Assembly: GCA_020860245.1 (NCBI GenBank)
Contig: JAJBUQ010000027.1
Location: 6,361 to 70,360, forward strand
DNA: 64,000 nucleotides
Origin: Rikenellaceae bacterium
Lineage (GTDB): Bacteria > Bacteroidota > Bacteroidia > Bacteroidales > Rikenellaceae
Direction of reading: 5' to 3'
The notes under the pieces are model-generated. The model was not told where the DNA came from and did no database searches. It was given only the letters and a program-made list of their open reading frames with translations. Position 1 is the stretch's first letter. Each line of letters opens with the position of its first letter. The position numbers were made by a program, and so were the translations under genes. This document shows, piece after piece, positions 48,647 to 58,830 of this stretch.

Positions 48647-48698
48647 TTGGTATTAAAACCCCATGCCTATCAATTTCCTCTTGCGGAAAATATTATTA

Positions 48699-49193
48699 TT
48701 AATACTCTATTATTACCGTGCTCCCTATCTCCAAGGACTTAGGGACATCGATTATGCGCTGATTAAGGCTTCCGCGAAACCGTAATCTATCGGATTTCAT
48801 TTTTTTATCATATTTCCCATCGACAAGTACATCTATTTTTTCCAGAAGCTTCCTTTTAATTTCGTCTTTTACCAATTCTTCGAATTTATATCCTGTATAG
48901 CACCAGATATTTTTTCCGGTCTCCTTTTTTATACAAGCGGCAAGTTCGGTGAATTTCTCTGCCTGCCCGAACGGTTCGCCACCGCTGAAGGTAACGTCCG
49001 CACATTCGTTTTTTCGGATCCGCACCATGAGGGAAGGAATATCTACTCTTGTGCCGTTTGAAATATTCCATGAAGACGGATTATGGCATCCGTCACACCT
49101 GTGGGGGCATCCTGCAGCGTAAATTGAACTTCGGAATCCGGGGCCGTCTACAACGGTATCCTCTACCACGTCCATTATGATAATATCATTCAT
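48699..49193 (-). CDS. nrdG: anaerobic ribonucleotide reductase activating protein
   Basis: Radical-SAM enzyme that installs the glycyl radical in NrdD. 164 residues; the [4Fe-4S] cluster cysteines are C29, C33 and C36 (GCPHRCDGC), and the SAM-binding GGEP is in VTFSGGEPFGQ. Length is normal. It overlaps the 3' end of nrdD by 8 bases, so its translation is probably coupled to nrdD translation and would be reduced by the nrdD stop. Confidence 0.94.
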   Translation of the reverse strand: MNDIIIMDVVEDTVVDGPGFRSSIYAAGCPHRCDGCHNPSSWNISNGTRVDIPSLMVRIRKNECADVTFSGGEPFGQAEKFTELAACIKKETGKNIWCYTGYKFEELVKDEIKRKLLEKIDVLVDGKYDKKMKSDRLRFRGSLNQRIIDVPKSLEIGSTVIIEY

Positions 49194-51393
49194 GGATTAC
49201 CCTGTCGTTAAGTTCGGATAATTTTGCGTTGTTCCATCTCTCGGTAGTCCCCACGAGATATCCTGTGATACGTTGCAATTTGTCGATATTCGAACTTCCG
49301 CATAAAGGACATTTTTCGAGACTGTCTGCAGCATTCTCGAACCCGCATTCCATGCAACGGTTCCGGTTGTGGTTTACTGAGCCGTATCCGATGTTATATC
49401 TGTCCATAAGATCCACTACGGACATAATGGCTTCAGGATTATGGGTTGCATCCCCGTCGATCTCTACGTAAAATATATGACCTCCGCGTGTCAGATCGTG
49501 ATAAGGGGCTTCTACCCTTGCCTTGTGATGAGCACTGCATTTGTAATATACCGGAACGTGGTTCGAATTCGTATAATATTCCCGGTCGGTAACTCCTTCG
49601 ATAATTCCGAAAGTCTTCCTGTCCTTAGCCGTGAATTTACCTGCCAATCCTTCCGCAGGAGTGGCCAGAACGCTGTAATTATGCCCGTATTTTTCTGCAA
49701 AACCGTTTACTCTGTCTCTCATGTAGGTTACGATTTTGAGTCCCAGCTGCTGCGATTCTTCGTTCTCCCCGTGGTGCTTACCCGTAAGTGCTACCAATGC
49801 TTCGGCAAGACCGATAAATCCTATACCGAGAGTTCCCTGGTTAATTACAGTCTCTATGGAATCCTCCGGAGATAATTTTTCGCATCCATTCCACAGAACC
49901 GACATTAATAACGGAAACTGTTTCGCAAATGCAGATTTTTGAAACTCATAGCGTTCGAGCAACTGTTCTGCCGCAATATCCAGATATTGATCCAGTTTTG
50001 CGAAAAACATATTGAGTCTCTGCTGTTGATTTTCAATTTCCATACATTCTATTGCCATCCGCACAAGATTAAGTGTGCTGAAAGAAATATTTCCGCGTCC
50101 GATCGAAGTTTTAGGACCGAAACGATTCTCGAATACCCTCGTACGGCATCCCATAGTCGCTACTTCATAATTGTATCTTAGAGGATCGTCTTCCTTCCAC
50201 TCTTCATGACGGTTAAATGTAGCATCGAGATTTAGAAAATTCGGGAAAAATCGATGGGCGCTGACTTTGCAGGCATATTGGAAAAGGTCGTAATTTTTAT
50301 CTTCCGGAAGATAATTGACTCCACGCTTCTTTTTCCATATCTATATCGGGAATATAGCCGTTACGCCGTTGCCCACGCCTTCGTCCGTACTGCGGAGAAG
50401 TTCTCTTATTATACAGCGTCCCTCGGCCGAAGTATCCGTACCGTAGTTTATCGAGCTGAAAACCACTTGGTTCCCTCCGCGGAAATGTATGGTATTCATA
50501 TTATGTATAAATGCTTCCATAGATTGATGCACACGGCTTACAGTCCGGTTTATCGCATGTTGTATTGCTCGTTCCTTACCCTGAAGTCCATCGAGGTCTT
50601 TAGTAATATAATCAGTAATCTCTTTATCGTAAAGATCGCTGTAATCCATTCCTTGAACCTCTTCGATAACTTTGAGTTCTTCCAGATAACTCCTCCTTAC
50701 GAACGGCGCGAGATAAAAATCAAATGCAGGTATAGCCTGTCCTCCGTGCATCTCATTTTGGGCGGTCTCAAGAGAGATACACGCAAGCATACTTGCTGTT
50801 TCAATACGCTTCGCCGGACGCGATTCACCGTGCCCCGCGTTGAACCCGTGGCTTAGAATTTTATCTAAAGGATGCTGTACGCAGGTAAGACTCTTTGTGG
50901 GGTAGTAATCTTTATCATGAATATGTAAATAACCCTGACGTACTGCATCCTTCACTTCAGGTGTTAATAGGTAGTCATCGACAAATGGTTTGGTACTTTC
51001 GCTCGCGAATTTCATCATCATTCCCGCAGGGGTATCCGCATTCATATTTGCGTTCTCCCGTGTCACATCGTTTGATTTGGTCTCAATAATACTCAGAAAC
51101 ATTTCTCTTGTTTTCGCCTTGCGGGCGATGCTCCGCTGATCCCTGTAAGCGATGTATTTTTTAGCAACTTCTTTGCGCGGACTCTTCATAAGTTCCACTT
51201 CCACCCAGTCCTGCAGCTCTTCGACGGACATCTGTTCCGGACCTTTGCAGGATATTCGGTCCGCAATCTTACGGATCAACTGCTCGTCTTCGCCTTTTTC
51301 TGTCTGGAGCATAGCTTTTCGAATCGCCGCCACGATCTTTTCCACATTGAATCCTACGATTCTACCGTCTCTTTTAACTACTGTTTGTATCAT
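49186..51393 (-). pseudogene. nrdD: anaerobic ribonucleoside-triphosphate reductase with an in-frame TAG
   Basis: Class III reductase that makes dNTPs without oxygen. Translated through, the frame has 735 codons, normal for NrdD: N-terminal ATP-cone (about 4-95), ten-stranded barrel core, zinc cysteines CMECG and CPLCG, and glycyl-radical G711 in RITGYLVG. Codon 351 is TAG (50341-50343), preceded by GVTAIFP-I and followed without a frame change by IWKKKRGVNYLPED. Related proteins seem to have glutamine here (from memory), so a single CAG-to-TAG change is likely. As written, the gene makes a 350-residue fragment lacking the radical site; a second piece from the ATG at 50154 would be inactive alone. 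Real mutation, read-through or sequencing error are all possible. Confidence 0.88.
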
Positions 51394-51492
51394 AATTTAT
51401 TGTTTATTCCAAAGTCAATAAAACTGCGGGATATAAGTGAATGAAAATCCATATTCCGAATTTTTTCCGCTCTTCTCCCGAAAGCCGTGAAA

Positions 51493-51672
51493 ACAACTAT
51501 ATACGGCAGGTCTTCTGGCTTGTTCCTTTATATGCGCCTTCCCGCACGCATGCAGTGGCATCAGAGTGCATATAAAACTTCCGGAACTTACAGCTACGGG
51601 GATAGCTCCTGATTCTCACAGGATTCCCTTTTAATCCGCTCCGAATCGAATTCAGAGCAGAACCTGTATACA
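51493..51672 (-). promoter_or_regulatory. cobalamin riboswitch
   Basis: Read on minus, it has the core GGAGCTATCCCCGTAGCTGT, then GCCACTG and the B12 box AAGCCAGAAGACCTGCC (51505-51520 on plus). The flanks TATACAGGT and ACCTGCCGTATA form the closing P1 stem. It lies about 110 bp ahead of nrdD, so adenosylcobalamin is expected to shut off nrdD-nrdG expression. The expression platform would be within 51394-51490, where I cannot tell terminator from start-codon masking. Confidence 0.93.
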
Positions 51673-51676
51673 GTAA

Positions 51677-51684
51677 CAAAAATA
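51677..51684 (-). promoter_or_regulatory. -7 promoter element of riboswitch-nrdDG transcript
   Basis: TATTTTTG on minus, just ahead of the riboswitch P1 stem. Confidence 0.5.
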
Positions 51685-51884
51685 AGCAAGAAATATGCGG
51701 TATTAGGTCGGATAGTATTATACTTATCAACAACTTATGAACATAAAATATAATGTGGTAGAAATCAGATTTATAATTTGAATTATAAAAATTCATGCAA
51801 TGAAATCCACAATTTATCCGGAATAAATCCGTTATTGTGGCATAAAACATGTTCTTGAAATTGTTAAGGAAAACAAAACATATT

Positions 51885-52829
51885 ATGAAAAAAATCACAT
51901 TATTTACATTCGTTTTTTTATTATCAGTTCAAGCCGTATTCTCTCAATCGTTTATTAAAGAGACTTATCAGTTTGCAGAAAAAGATGGCCAGAAGCTCTA
52001 TCTCGACAGATATTATTCCCAGGAATTCTCGGATAATATCCCATGTATATTATTCATGTTCGGGGGAGCATTCGCCCGCGGAGCACGCGACGTAGAAAAA
52101 TATATTCCTTACTTTGATTACTTTGTAGAACAAGGATTCTCCGTAGTCTCCATCGATTACAGGCTGGGGCTTAAAGATGTGGATTTTCAAAATATGAACG
52201 AAGAGCAATTTATAGAACGTTTTATACATACTATCGACATGGCGGTGGAAGATATGTTTGATGCTACAAATTACATTTTACAAAACGCGGATAAATGGAA
52301 TATAGATAAAAATATGATAATTGCTAACGGTTCCAGCGCAGGAGCGGTGACCGTGCTTCAGGGAGAGTATGCGTTACGTAATAGCACATGGAGCTCCGGT
52401 AAACTCCCTACGGATTTCACTTATGCAGGGGTGATCGCATTCGCAGGAGCCATATTTACCACGGATGGGCCGCTGAAATGGAACACTCCACCCTCTCCTA
52501 TTATGATGTTCCACGGAGATGCAGACATACAGGTGCCCTACGGTGCGCTGGAATTCGAAAATTTCGGATTTTATGGGGCAAGCGTTATTTCCGAGGAGCT
52601 CGAAAATAATAACTATCCGTTCTGGTTCTACTCGTTCCAGAACTACGGTCATGAAATCGCAAGCGATCCCATGCAGAATAACAAAGAAGATGTTCTGAGT
52701 TTTATAAATCAGTTTATATATAACAATCAGCAATATATGATCCGCACGAATCTCAAACAAATCGGTAAACCCGAAGCGGAAAAAAAATTCGATCTTTTTG
52801 ATTATGTACGAGGAAACTTCGACAGATAA
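51885..52829 (+). CDS. secreted alpha/beta hydrolase (carbohydrate-esterase-like)
   Basis: 314 residues with a signal peptide (KKITLFTFVFLLSVQAVFSQ). The fold motifs are the oxyanion region FMFGGAFARG, the nucleophile serine in ANGSSAGAV, the acid aspartate in MMFHGDADIQVP and the histidine in NYGHEIA, so a complete triad is likely. It resembles feruloyl/acetyl esterases of the BD-FAE type. The ATG at 51885 starts the signal peptide; a longer frame starts at 51849. It lies before a GH3 lipoprotein, consistent with glycan deacylation. Confidence 0.8.
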   Translation: MKKITLFTFVFLLSVQAVFSQSFIKETYQFAEKDGQKLYLDRYYSQEFSDNIPCILFMFGGAFARGARDVEKYIPYFDYFVEQGFSVVSIDYRLGLKDVDFQNMNEEQFIERFIHTIDMAVEDMFDATNYILQNADKWNIDKNMIIANGSSAGAVTVLQGEYALRNSTWSSGKLPTDFTYAGVIAFAGAIFTTDGPLKWNTPPSPIMMFHGDADIQVPYGALEFENFGFYGASVISEELENNNYPFWFYSFQNYGHEIASDPMQNNKEDVLSFINQFIYNNQQYMIRTNLKQIGKPEAEKKFDLFDYVRGNFDR

Positions 52830-52885
52830 AACAGAGCCCGGACATAATATCCGAGCTTATTTTTACAATAGCCGTGGATAATCAT

Positions 52886-52909
52886 GGAACAAATATTGCG
52901 ATTTGTTCC
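52886..52909. repeat. inverted repeat upstream of GH3 gene
   Basis: Arms GGAACAAAT and ATTTGTTCC around six bases, 23 bp before the GH3 start. Could be an operator or an mRNA hairpin in the leader. Confidence 0.6.
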
Positions 52910-52932
52910 GGATAGAAAAGTTCGAACCAAAC

Positions 52933-55257
52933 ATGAAAAAAAATATAGCAATCACAACCGTTCTCCTGTGTACACTATCATGTGGGCAGAATCAGGAAGA
53001 GGTAATTAGAATAATAGACGACGGTAATGGCGGCAGGCTCGGTTATTCTGCTTCGTCCGGCATTAAAATTATCCAACAGGACGGATTTTATTTCAAAGAT
53101 CACAATAAAAACGGCATACTCGATAAATATGAAGATTGGCGGCTGTCTCCAGAGGAAAGGGCCAGAGATCTTGCATCGAAGATGTCCATTGAAGAGATAG
53201 CAGGCCTTATGTTATACAGTGCGCATCAGTCCATACCGGCACAAGAAAGTGGTTTTTATGCAGGGCAATACGGGGGTAAAACCTTCTCCGAGAGTGGCGC
53301 AGACGCATGGTCTCTTACCGATGAACAGAAAAAATTTGTTGAACACGATCATGTCCGACATATTCTTATAACAGTGGTGCAAAGTCCAGAGACCGCAGCG
53401 CGTTGGAACAACAATGTTCAGGGGTTCGCGGAGTCACTCGGATTAGGTATTCCTGTAAATATCAGTTCGGACCCGCGTCATTCCGGACAAGTATCGAATT
53501 CGGTAGTGGAATTTAATGTAGGTGCCACGGGAGAGATATCCGTATGGCCTGACGGATTGGGATTAGCCGCAACGTTTGATCCGGGTATTGTAAGGCAGTT
53601 CGGAGAAATTGCCGCCCGTGAATATCGGGCCCTTGGAATAACTACCGCATTATCTCCGCAGATCGATCTCGGAACCGAGCCAAGATGGTATAGAATCTAT
53701 ATGACATTTGGAGAAGATCCAGTATTGACAACCGATATGGCAAGGGCTTATATAGACGGATTCCAGACCTCATACGGACAAGCTGAAATATCGGAGGGCT
53801 GGGGTTACCATAGCGTGAATGCGATGGTTAAACACTGGCCCGGAGGGGGAACCGGCGAAGCCGGACGGGATGCTCATTTTGCGTTCGGTAAATTTGGAGT
53901 TTATCCTGGAGATAATTTTCAAATGCACCTCCGTCCATTCCTCGAAGGTGCCTTCGATCTCGATGGCAAAACCAAGCAGGCTGCCGCAGTAATGCCTTAT
54001 TATACAATATCGTACAATCAGGATCCGGACAGTACGAATTACGCGAACGGTTACAGTAAATATATAATTTCTGATCTTCTTCGTAAAAAATACGGATATG
54101 ACGGAGTGATATGCACGGACTGGATGATTACGCAGAACGAAGGCGATAATCCAGACATTTTCGGAGGTAAGCCGTGGGGCGTCGAAACGCTTACTGTCGC
54201 AGAGAGGCATTATCAGATATTAATGGCAGGAGTGGATCAGTTCGGAGGCAACAATGATATGGAGCCGGTATTGGAAGCATACAGAATGGGTGTACGGGAG
54301 CATGGAGAGGAATATATGAGAAACAGATTCGAGGAATCGGCCGTAAGGTTGCTGAAAAACATTTTTCGCGTAGGTTTATTTGAAAATCCTTATCTCGATC
54401 CTATGGAGAGCGGTAAAACGGTCGGTAAGCCGGAATTTATGGAAGCCGGTTATGAAGCGCAGGTTAAATCGGTGGTTATGCTCAAAAATAAAGAAAATAT
54501 TCTCCCTGTAACCGAAAGAAAAACTGTTTATATCCCTAAGCTGCATTATCCTGCTATAAGGAACTGGTGGGGCGAATTTAGCGATCCATATACCGATTAT
54601 CCGGTGGAAATGGATATAGTAAAAAAATATTATAATACTACGGATGACCCGGAAGAAGCCGATTTTGCCATTGTCTTCGTTTCGAGCCCTTACCATAATG
54701 CAGACGGTGGAGGATATAACCGTTCCGACCGTGAGTCCGGAGGCAACGGTTATGTTCCCATAAGCCTCCAATACAGTGAATATAAGGCGGTGGACGCACG
54801 TGAACATAGTATTGCCGCAGGCGATCCTGTGGTCGATCCCACGATTAAAAATCGTTCCTACAAAGATAAATCCTCTCAGGCAGTTAATTATGAAGATTTA
54901 AATACCATTCTACAAACACGTGCCCGAATGGAGAATAAGCCAGTGATAGTTGTAGTGAATGTAACGCGTCCATTGGTATTCCGCGAATTCGAAGGTGTGG
55001 TTGATGCCATACTTTTGCGTTTCGATATAAAAGAACAGGCTATATTGGATATAATATCCGGTAAACGCGAACCTTCGGGACTTCTACCGCTTCAGATGCC
55101 GATGGATATGGCTGCTGTAGAGGTACAGAATGAGGATGTTCCGTTTGACATGGTTCCGCATACCGACAGTGAAGGTAATAAATACGATTTTGGATTCGGA
55201 ATGAATTGGAGCGGTATTATAAGCGATGAAAGGACACATAAATACAAACCACAATAA
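52933..55257 (+). CDS. GH3 family glycoside hydrolase, lipoprotein
   Basis: 774 residues, likely beta-glucosidase or beta-xylosidase in class. Lipobox LCTLSC near residue 17 anchors it in a membrane. A calcium-binding-like DHNKNGILDKYEDW segment (about 50-65) precedes the (beta/alpha)8 domain, with KHWPGGG and the nucleophile aspartate near residue 396 in VICTDWM; the C-terminal beta-sandwich domain follows and contains the acid/base residue, which I cannot place. The start at 52933 fits the signal sequence. Substrate unknown. Confidence 0.88.
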   Translation: MKKNIAITTVLLCTLSCGQNQEEVIRIIDDGNGGRLGYSASSGIKIIQQDGFYFKDHNKNGILDKYEDWRLSPEERARDLASKMSIEEIAGLMLYSAHQSIPAQESGFYAGQYGGKTFSESGADAWSLTDEQKKFVEHDHVRHILITVVQSPETAARWNNNVQGFAESLGLGIPVNISSDPRHSGQVSNSVVEFNVGATGEISVWPDGLGLAATFDPGIVRQFGEIAAREYRALGITTALSPQIDLGTEPRWYRIYMTFGEDPVLTTDMARAYIDGFQTSYGQAEISEGWGYHSVNAMVKHWPGGGTGEAGRDAHFAFGKFGVYPGDNFQMHLRPFLEGAFDLDGKTKQAAAVMPYYTISYNQDPDSTNYANGYSKYIISDLLRKKYGYDGVICTDWMITQNEGDNPDIFGGKPWGVETLTVAERHYQILMAGVDQFGGNNDMEPVLEAYRMGVREHGEEYMRNRFEESAVRLLKNIFRVGLFENPYLDPMESGKTVGKPEFMEAGYEAQVKSVVMLKNKENILPVTERKTVYIPKLHYPAIRNWWGEFSDPYTDYPVEMDIVKKYYNTTDDPEEADFAIVFVSSPYHNADGGGYNRSDRESGGNGYVPISLQYSEYKAVDAREHSIAAGDPVVDPTIKNRSYKDKSSQAVNYEDLNTILQTRARMENKPVIVVVNVTRPLVFREFEGVVDAILLRFDIKEQAILDIISGKREPSGLLPLQMPMDMAAVEVQNEDVPFDMVPHTDSEGNKYDFGFGMNWSGIISDERTHKYKPQ

Positions 55258-55270
55258 TGGTTGTCTACAA

Positions 55271-56992
55271 ATGAAAAAATACTGGCAGATTCTTAAAAAA
55301 TATAAAGGAGGATTGATCCTGACTCCGTTCCTCGTTGCAGCAACTGTGCTGAGCGATACTATTCAGCCTTATTTTATGGCGAAGATCGTAGATAACGGGA
55401 TGATGACCGGAGATCTTGCCTACATAGCAAAATACGGGACCTACATGGTAATCATCTCGATATTGGGACTCGCAATAAATATATGGAACGTTTATATTTC
55501 TTCCCATATTTCGATAAGTTTCGGAACCGATCTGCGTAGCAAGCTGTTCAGAAAGATACAGACATTTTCGTTTCCGGATATCGACATGTTCAGCACCTCT
55601 TCGTTAATAACGAGGCTTACGAACGATATTACTAAAATACAGCAGGTGGTTCTTGTGGCAACTCGTATGATGCTACGCGCTCCGCTGATGCTGATTATGG
55701 CGGTCTTCTTTGTCTTGAGAATAAATTCCCAACTGGCACTGATACTGGCTGCGGCAATACCGGTGCTGGCCGTATTCATTTATATAGTATTAAAAAAAGG
55801 ATTCCCTTATTTTGTCAAAGTACAAGAAAAGGTTGATACTCTTAATGCGGTTGTGCGTGAGAATCTTATAAATATACGCGTAGTCAAATCATTTGTCAGG
55901 GAAGACTTCGAGATAAAAAAATTCACTGTCAAAAGCGATGAGCTGCGTGATATAGTTATACGTGCCTCTAATATTATAGTTACATTATTCCCGTTGCTGC
56001 AACTCGTCCTCAACACATCTATTATAGCAATACTGTGGTTCGGAGGAAGAATGGTAATAAGCGGAGGTTTGCAGGTGGGAGAACTGATTTCCTTTTTGAA
56101 CTACATTATGCAGGTGCTGATGTCGCTTATGCTTCTGTCTATGGTAATAATGACATTTGCCCGTGCTTCGGCATCATCCAAGAGGGTCCTGGAGGTATTG
56201 GATACGGAACCGTCGCTAATCGATACACCGGAGGGAGTTATGGAAAATAATGAGATCAAACACGGAACCGTGGAATTTCGCGACGTATCGTTCCGGTATG
56301 GTGATGCCGAAGAGAATGCACTTTGCAATATATCTTTTAAAATAGACGAGGGCGAAACGGTCGCGATAGCCGGAGCGACAGGGTCGGCAAAAACAACAAT
56401 GGTGCAGCTGATTCCGAGACTGTACGATGTCACAGATGGAGAAGTACTTGTAGATAACCGGAATGTGAAGGATTACAGTCTGGACGAGCTTCATGATAAA
56501 ATTGGAATGGTGTTGCAGAAGAACGAACTCTTCACAGGCACTATACTTGAAAATATAAAATGGGGTGATCCGAACGCCTCGTTCGAAGAAGTTGAAGAAG
56601 CAGCCAAGGCTGCACAGGCCCATGATTTTATCATGGGATTTCATGACGGATATGAAACTATGCTTGGGCGCGGAGGAGTGAATGTTTCCGGCGGACAAAA
56701 ACAAAGAATATGTACTGCAAGAGCATTGCTGCGTAAACCAAAAATCCTTATTCTCGACGACAGTACCAGCGCTGTGGATACCGAGACAGAAATGCTGATA
56801 CGAGAGAACCTGAACCGTATGCTTAACAGCACAACAGTTCTGATAATTACCCAGCGAATAAATACCATGCAGTCTGCGGATAAAATAATAATTCTCGATG
56901 ACGGAGAAATTAATTCGATGGGAACCCCTGACGAATTGATGGATAACTCAGAGATGTACCGCGAAATATATAATTCACAACAAATTGCCTGA
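55271..56992 (+). CDS. ABC exporter subunit with degenerate ATPase site
   Basis: 573-residue half-transporter: six membrane helices (about 15-300), then an ATPase. Walker A reads GATGSAKTT (alanine before the lysine), the catalytic glutamate is replaced by aspartate in ILILDDSTSAVD, and the switch histidine by glutamine in IITQR. The signature VSGGQKQR is intact. These are the hallmarks of the degenerate subunit (TM287 type) of heterodimeric exporters. The ATG at 55271 is chosen because the upstream frame overlaps the GH3 end. Partner follows after 2 bp. Confidence 0.92.
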   Translation: MKKYWQILKKYKGGLILTPFLVAATVLSDTIQPYFMAKIVDNGMMTGDLAYIAKYGTYMVIISILGLAINIWNVYISSHISISFGTDLRSKLFRKIQTFSFPDIDMFSTSSLITRLTNDITKIQQVVLVATRMMLRAPLMLIMAVFFVLRINSQLALILAAAIPVLAVFIYIVLKKGFPYFVKVQEKVDTLNAVVRENLINIRVVKSFVREDFEIKKFTVKSDELRDIVIRASNIIVTLFPLLQLVLNTSIIAILWFGGRMVISGGLQVGELISFLNYIMQVLMSLMLLSMVIMTFARASASSKRVLEVLDTEPSLIDTPEGVMENNEIKHGTVEFRDVSFRYGDAEENALCNISFKIDEGETVAIAGATGSAKTTMVQLIPRLYDVTDGEVLVDNRNVKDYSLDELHDKIGMVLQKNELFTGTILENIKWGDPNASFEEVEEAAKAAQAHDFIMGFHDGYETMLGRGGVNVSGGQKQRICTARALLRKPKILILDDSTSAVDTETEMLIRENLNRMLNSTTVLIITQRINTMQSADKIIILDDGEINSMGTPDELMDNSEMYREIYNSQQIA

Positions 56993-56994
56993 CA

Positions 56995-58764
56995 ATGGAG
57001 GAAGATGAAATAATAATAGAGCCTGTTACGGGTCCGAAGTCCGGTAAAAAAACGCTCTTTCGGATGCTGTCTTACATGGGTAGCGACCGTACCCTGTTGA
57101 TCGTCATAACTATACTGCTTATTATAGGAATAGCGTCCAATCTTCTCGGGTCTTATATGCTCCGTCCTATCATAAATAACTATATAATTCCCGGAGATAT
57201 CAGTGGGCTTATGCAGATTCTTATTCTTCTTGGATTCATATATCTTGCGGGAATAGTTTCAGTATTTTTCCAGAATCGTCTTCTCAATAAAATCAGTCAG
57301 AGAACGGTCACCAGAATGCGCTATGATCTATTCACAAAAATGGAGAATCTTCCGCTCGAATATTTCGATACTCATAAACACGGCGATCTAATGAGTCGTT
57401 ACACCAATGATATGGATCGCATAAGCGATGCCCTCACGGACAGTTTAGCGAGTCTGTTCTCAAGCGTTCTCACGCTTTTGGGCATCTTCGTACTTATGAT
57501 GTACATAAGTCCAATCCTCACGGTAATCGCCCTCATAACAGTACCTGTAATGTTGCTGACTGCGAGATATGTCGTTAAGCGGAGCCGGAGATATTTTAAA
57601 GCGCAGCAGGCTTCGCTCGGTGATCTTAATGGCTATGTGGAGGAGATGATGAGTGGTCAGAAGGTAATAAAAATTTTCGGTAGGGAGGAAATTATCGAAT
57701 CGGAGTTTGATGATATAAACTCGGATCTTAATGATAAATCAAAGAAGGCACAATATTATTCCGGCTTGATGATGCCTCTTATGCAGAACCTTAGTACGCT
57801 CAATTATGTTATAACTACAATTGTAGGTGGTATTCTTGTGATTTTCAGAGGATTCGATATAGGAGGACTTGCTACATTTCTCCAGTATTCACGCCAGTTC
57901 GGACGTCCGATAAACGAACTTGCGAACCTCTATAATAATATTCAGGCTGCAATTGCCGGAGCGGAACGTATATTTCAGGTAATAGATGTCGCTCCGGAAC
58001 CTGCGGATGCTCCAGATGCCGTGAAATTAAGCACCATCGTAGGTAATGTGGAGATGAATGATGTCTTTTTTTCTTACGAACCAGGTAAACTTATCCTCAA
58101 AGGTATCACGCTCCGTGCTCAGCCGGGATGTAAGATAGCGCTTGTAGGAACTACCGGTGCTGGTAAAACCACTATAATGAACCTTATTCCTCGATTTTAT
58201 GATGTGGATTCAGGGAGTGTCGCAATCGACGGTATAGATGTAAGGAATATCGAACGCGACAGTCTTCGTAGATCGATGGCGATGGTCCTTCAAGATACCC
58301 ATTTGTTTACCGGAACTGTAAGAGAAAATATCCGATTTGGGAATCTGTGCGCTACTGACAAAGAAGTTATGGAAGCTGCTGAGTTAACCGCAGCCCATTC
58401 TTTTATCAGAAGATTATCGAACGGTTATGATACAGTTCTTGAGAATGACGGAGCCAATCTAAGTCAGGGACAGAGACAGCTACTGAATATTGCGCGGGCA
58501 GCAGTTGCGGACCCCCCTATTCTATTGCTGGATGAAGCTACCAGCAATATAGATACACGAAGTGAAATATTGATACAGGAAGGTCTTGACAAACTAATGG
58601 AGGGGCGGACCAGTATAATAATCGCTCACAGACTATCCACAATAAAGAATGCGGATAAAATACTGGTACTCGAAAACGGACGTGTTATTGAACAGGGCAG
58701 CCATAATGAACTTCTGGTACTTAAAGGGAAGTATTATTCTTTGTATAAAGAACAGTTTGAATAA
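56995..58764 (+). CDS. ABC exporter subunit with canonical ATPase site
   Basis: 589-residue half-transporter: membrane domain (about 30-330), then a complete ATPase: Walker A GTTGAGKT, Walker B ILLLDEATSNID with the catalytic glutamate, and IIIAHRLST. The signature here is LSQGQRQ, the weaker version expected opposite the degenerate partner. With the preceding gene it forms a TM287/288-type heterodimer. Cargo (lipid, drug or peptide) unknown. Confidence 0.93.
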   Translation: MEEDEIIIEPVTGPKSGKKTLFRMLSYMGSDRTLLIVITILLIIGIASNLLGSYMLRPIINNYIIPGDISGLMQILILLGFIYLAGIVSVFFQNRLLNKISQRTVTRMRYDLFTKMENLPLEYFDTHKHGDLMSRYTNDMDRISDALTDSLASLFSSVLTLLGIFVLMMYISPILTVIALITVPVMLLTARYVVKRSRRYFKAQQASLGDLNGYVEEMMSGQKVIKIFGREEIIESEFDDINSDLNDKSKKAQYYSGLMMPLMQNLSTLNYVITTIVGGILVIFRGFDIGGLATFLQYSRQFGRPINELANLYNNIQAAIAGAERIFQVIDVAPEPADAPDAVKLSTIVGNVEMNDVFFSYEPGKLILKGITLRAQPGCKIALVGTTGAGKTTIMNLIPRFYDVDSGSVAIDGIDVRNIERDSLRRSMAMVLQDTHLFTGTVRENIRFGNLCATDKEVMEAAELTAAHSFIRRLSNGYDTVLENDGANLSQGQRQLLNIARAAVADPPILLLDEATSNIDTRSEILIQEGLDKLMEGRTSIIIAHRLSTIKNADKILVLENGRVIEQGSHNELLVLKGKYYSLYKEQFE

Positions 58765-58830
58765 ATAACGGTGAAAGTATAAACCGTTAGGCACAGTTTT
58801 AGCATTGTTAAGCGGAAAAAACTTACTATT

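Noticed and set aside
50341..50343. Genome-wide recoding of TAG or pyrrolysine use to explain the nrdD stop
   Set aside because: aroE, the acyl-CoA dehydrogenase, mdh and the XRE regulator all end normally in TAG, so TAG is an ordinary stop here.
51497..51898. 133-codon frame on minus
   Set aside because: It runs through the cobalamin riboswitch and its promoter, so it is not a gene.
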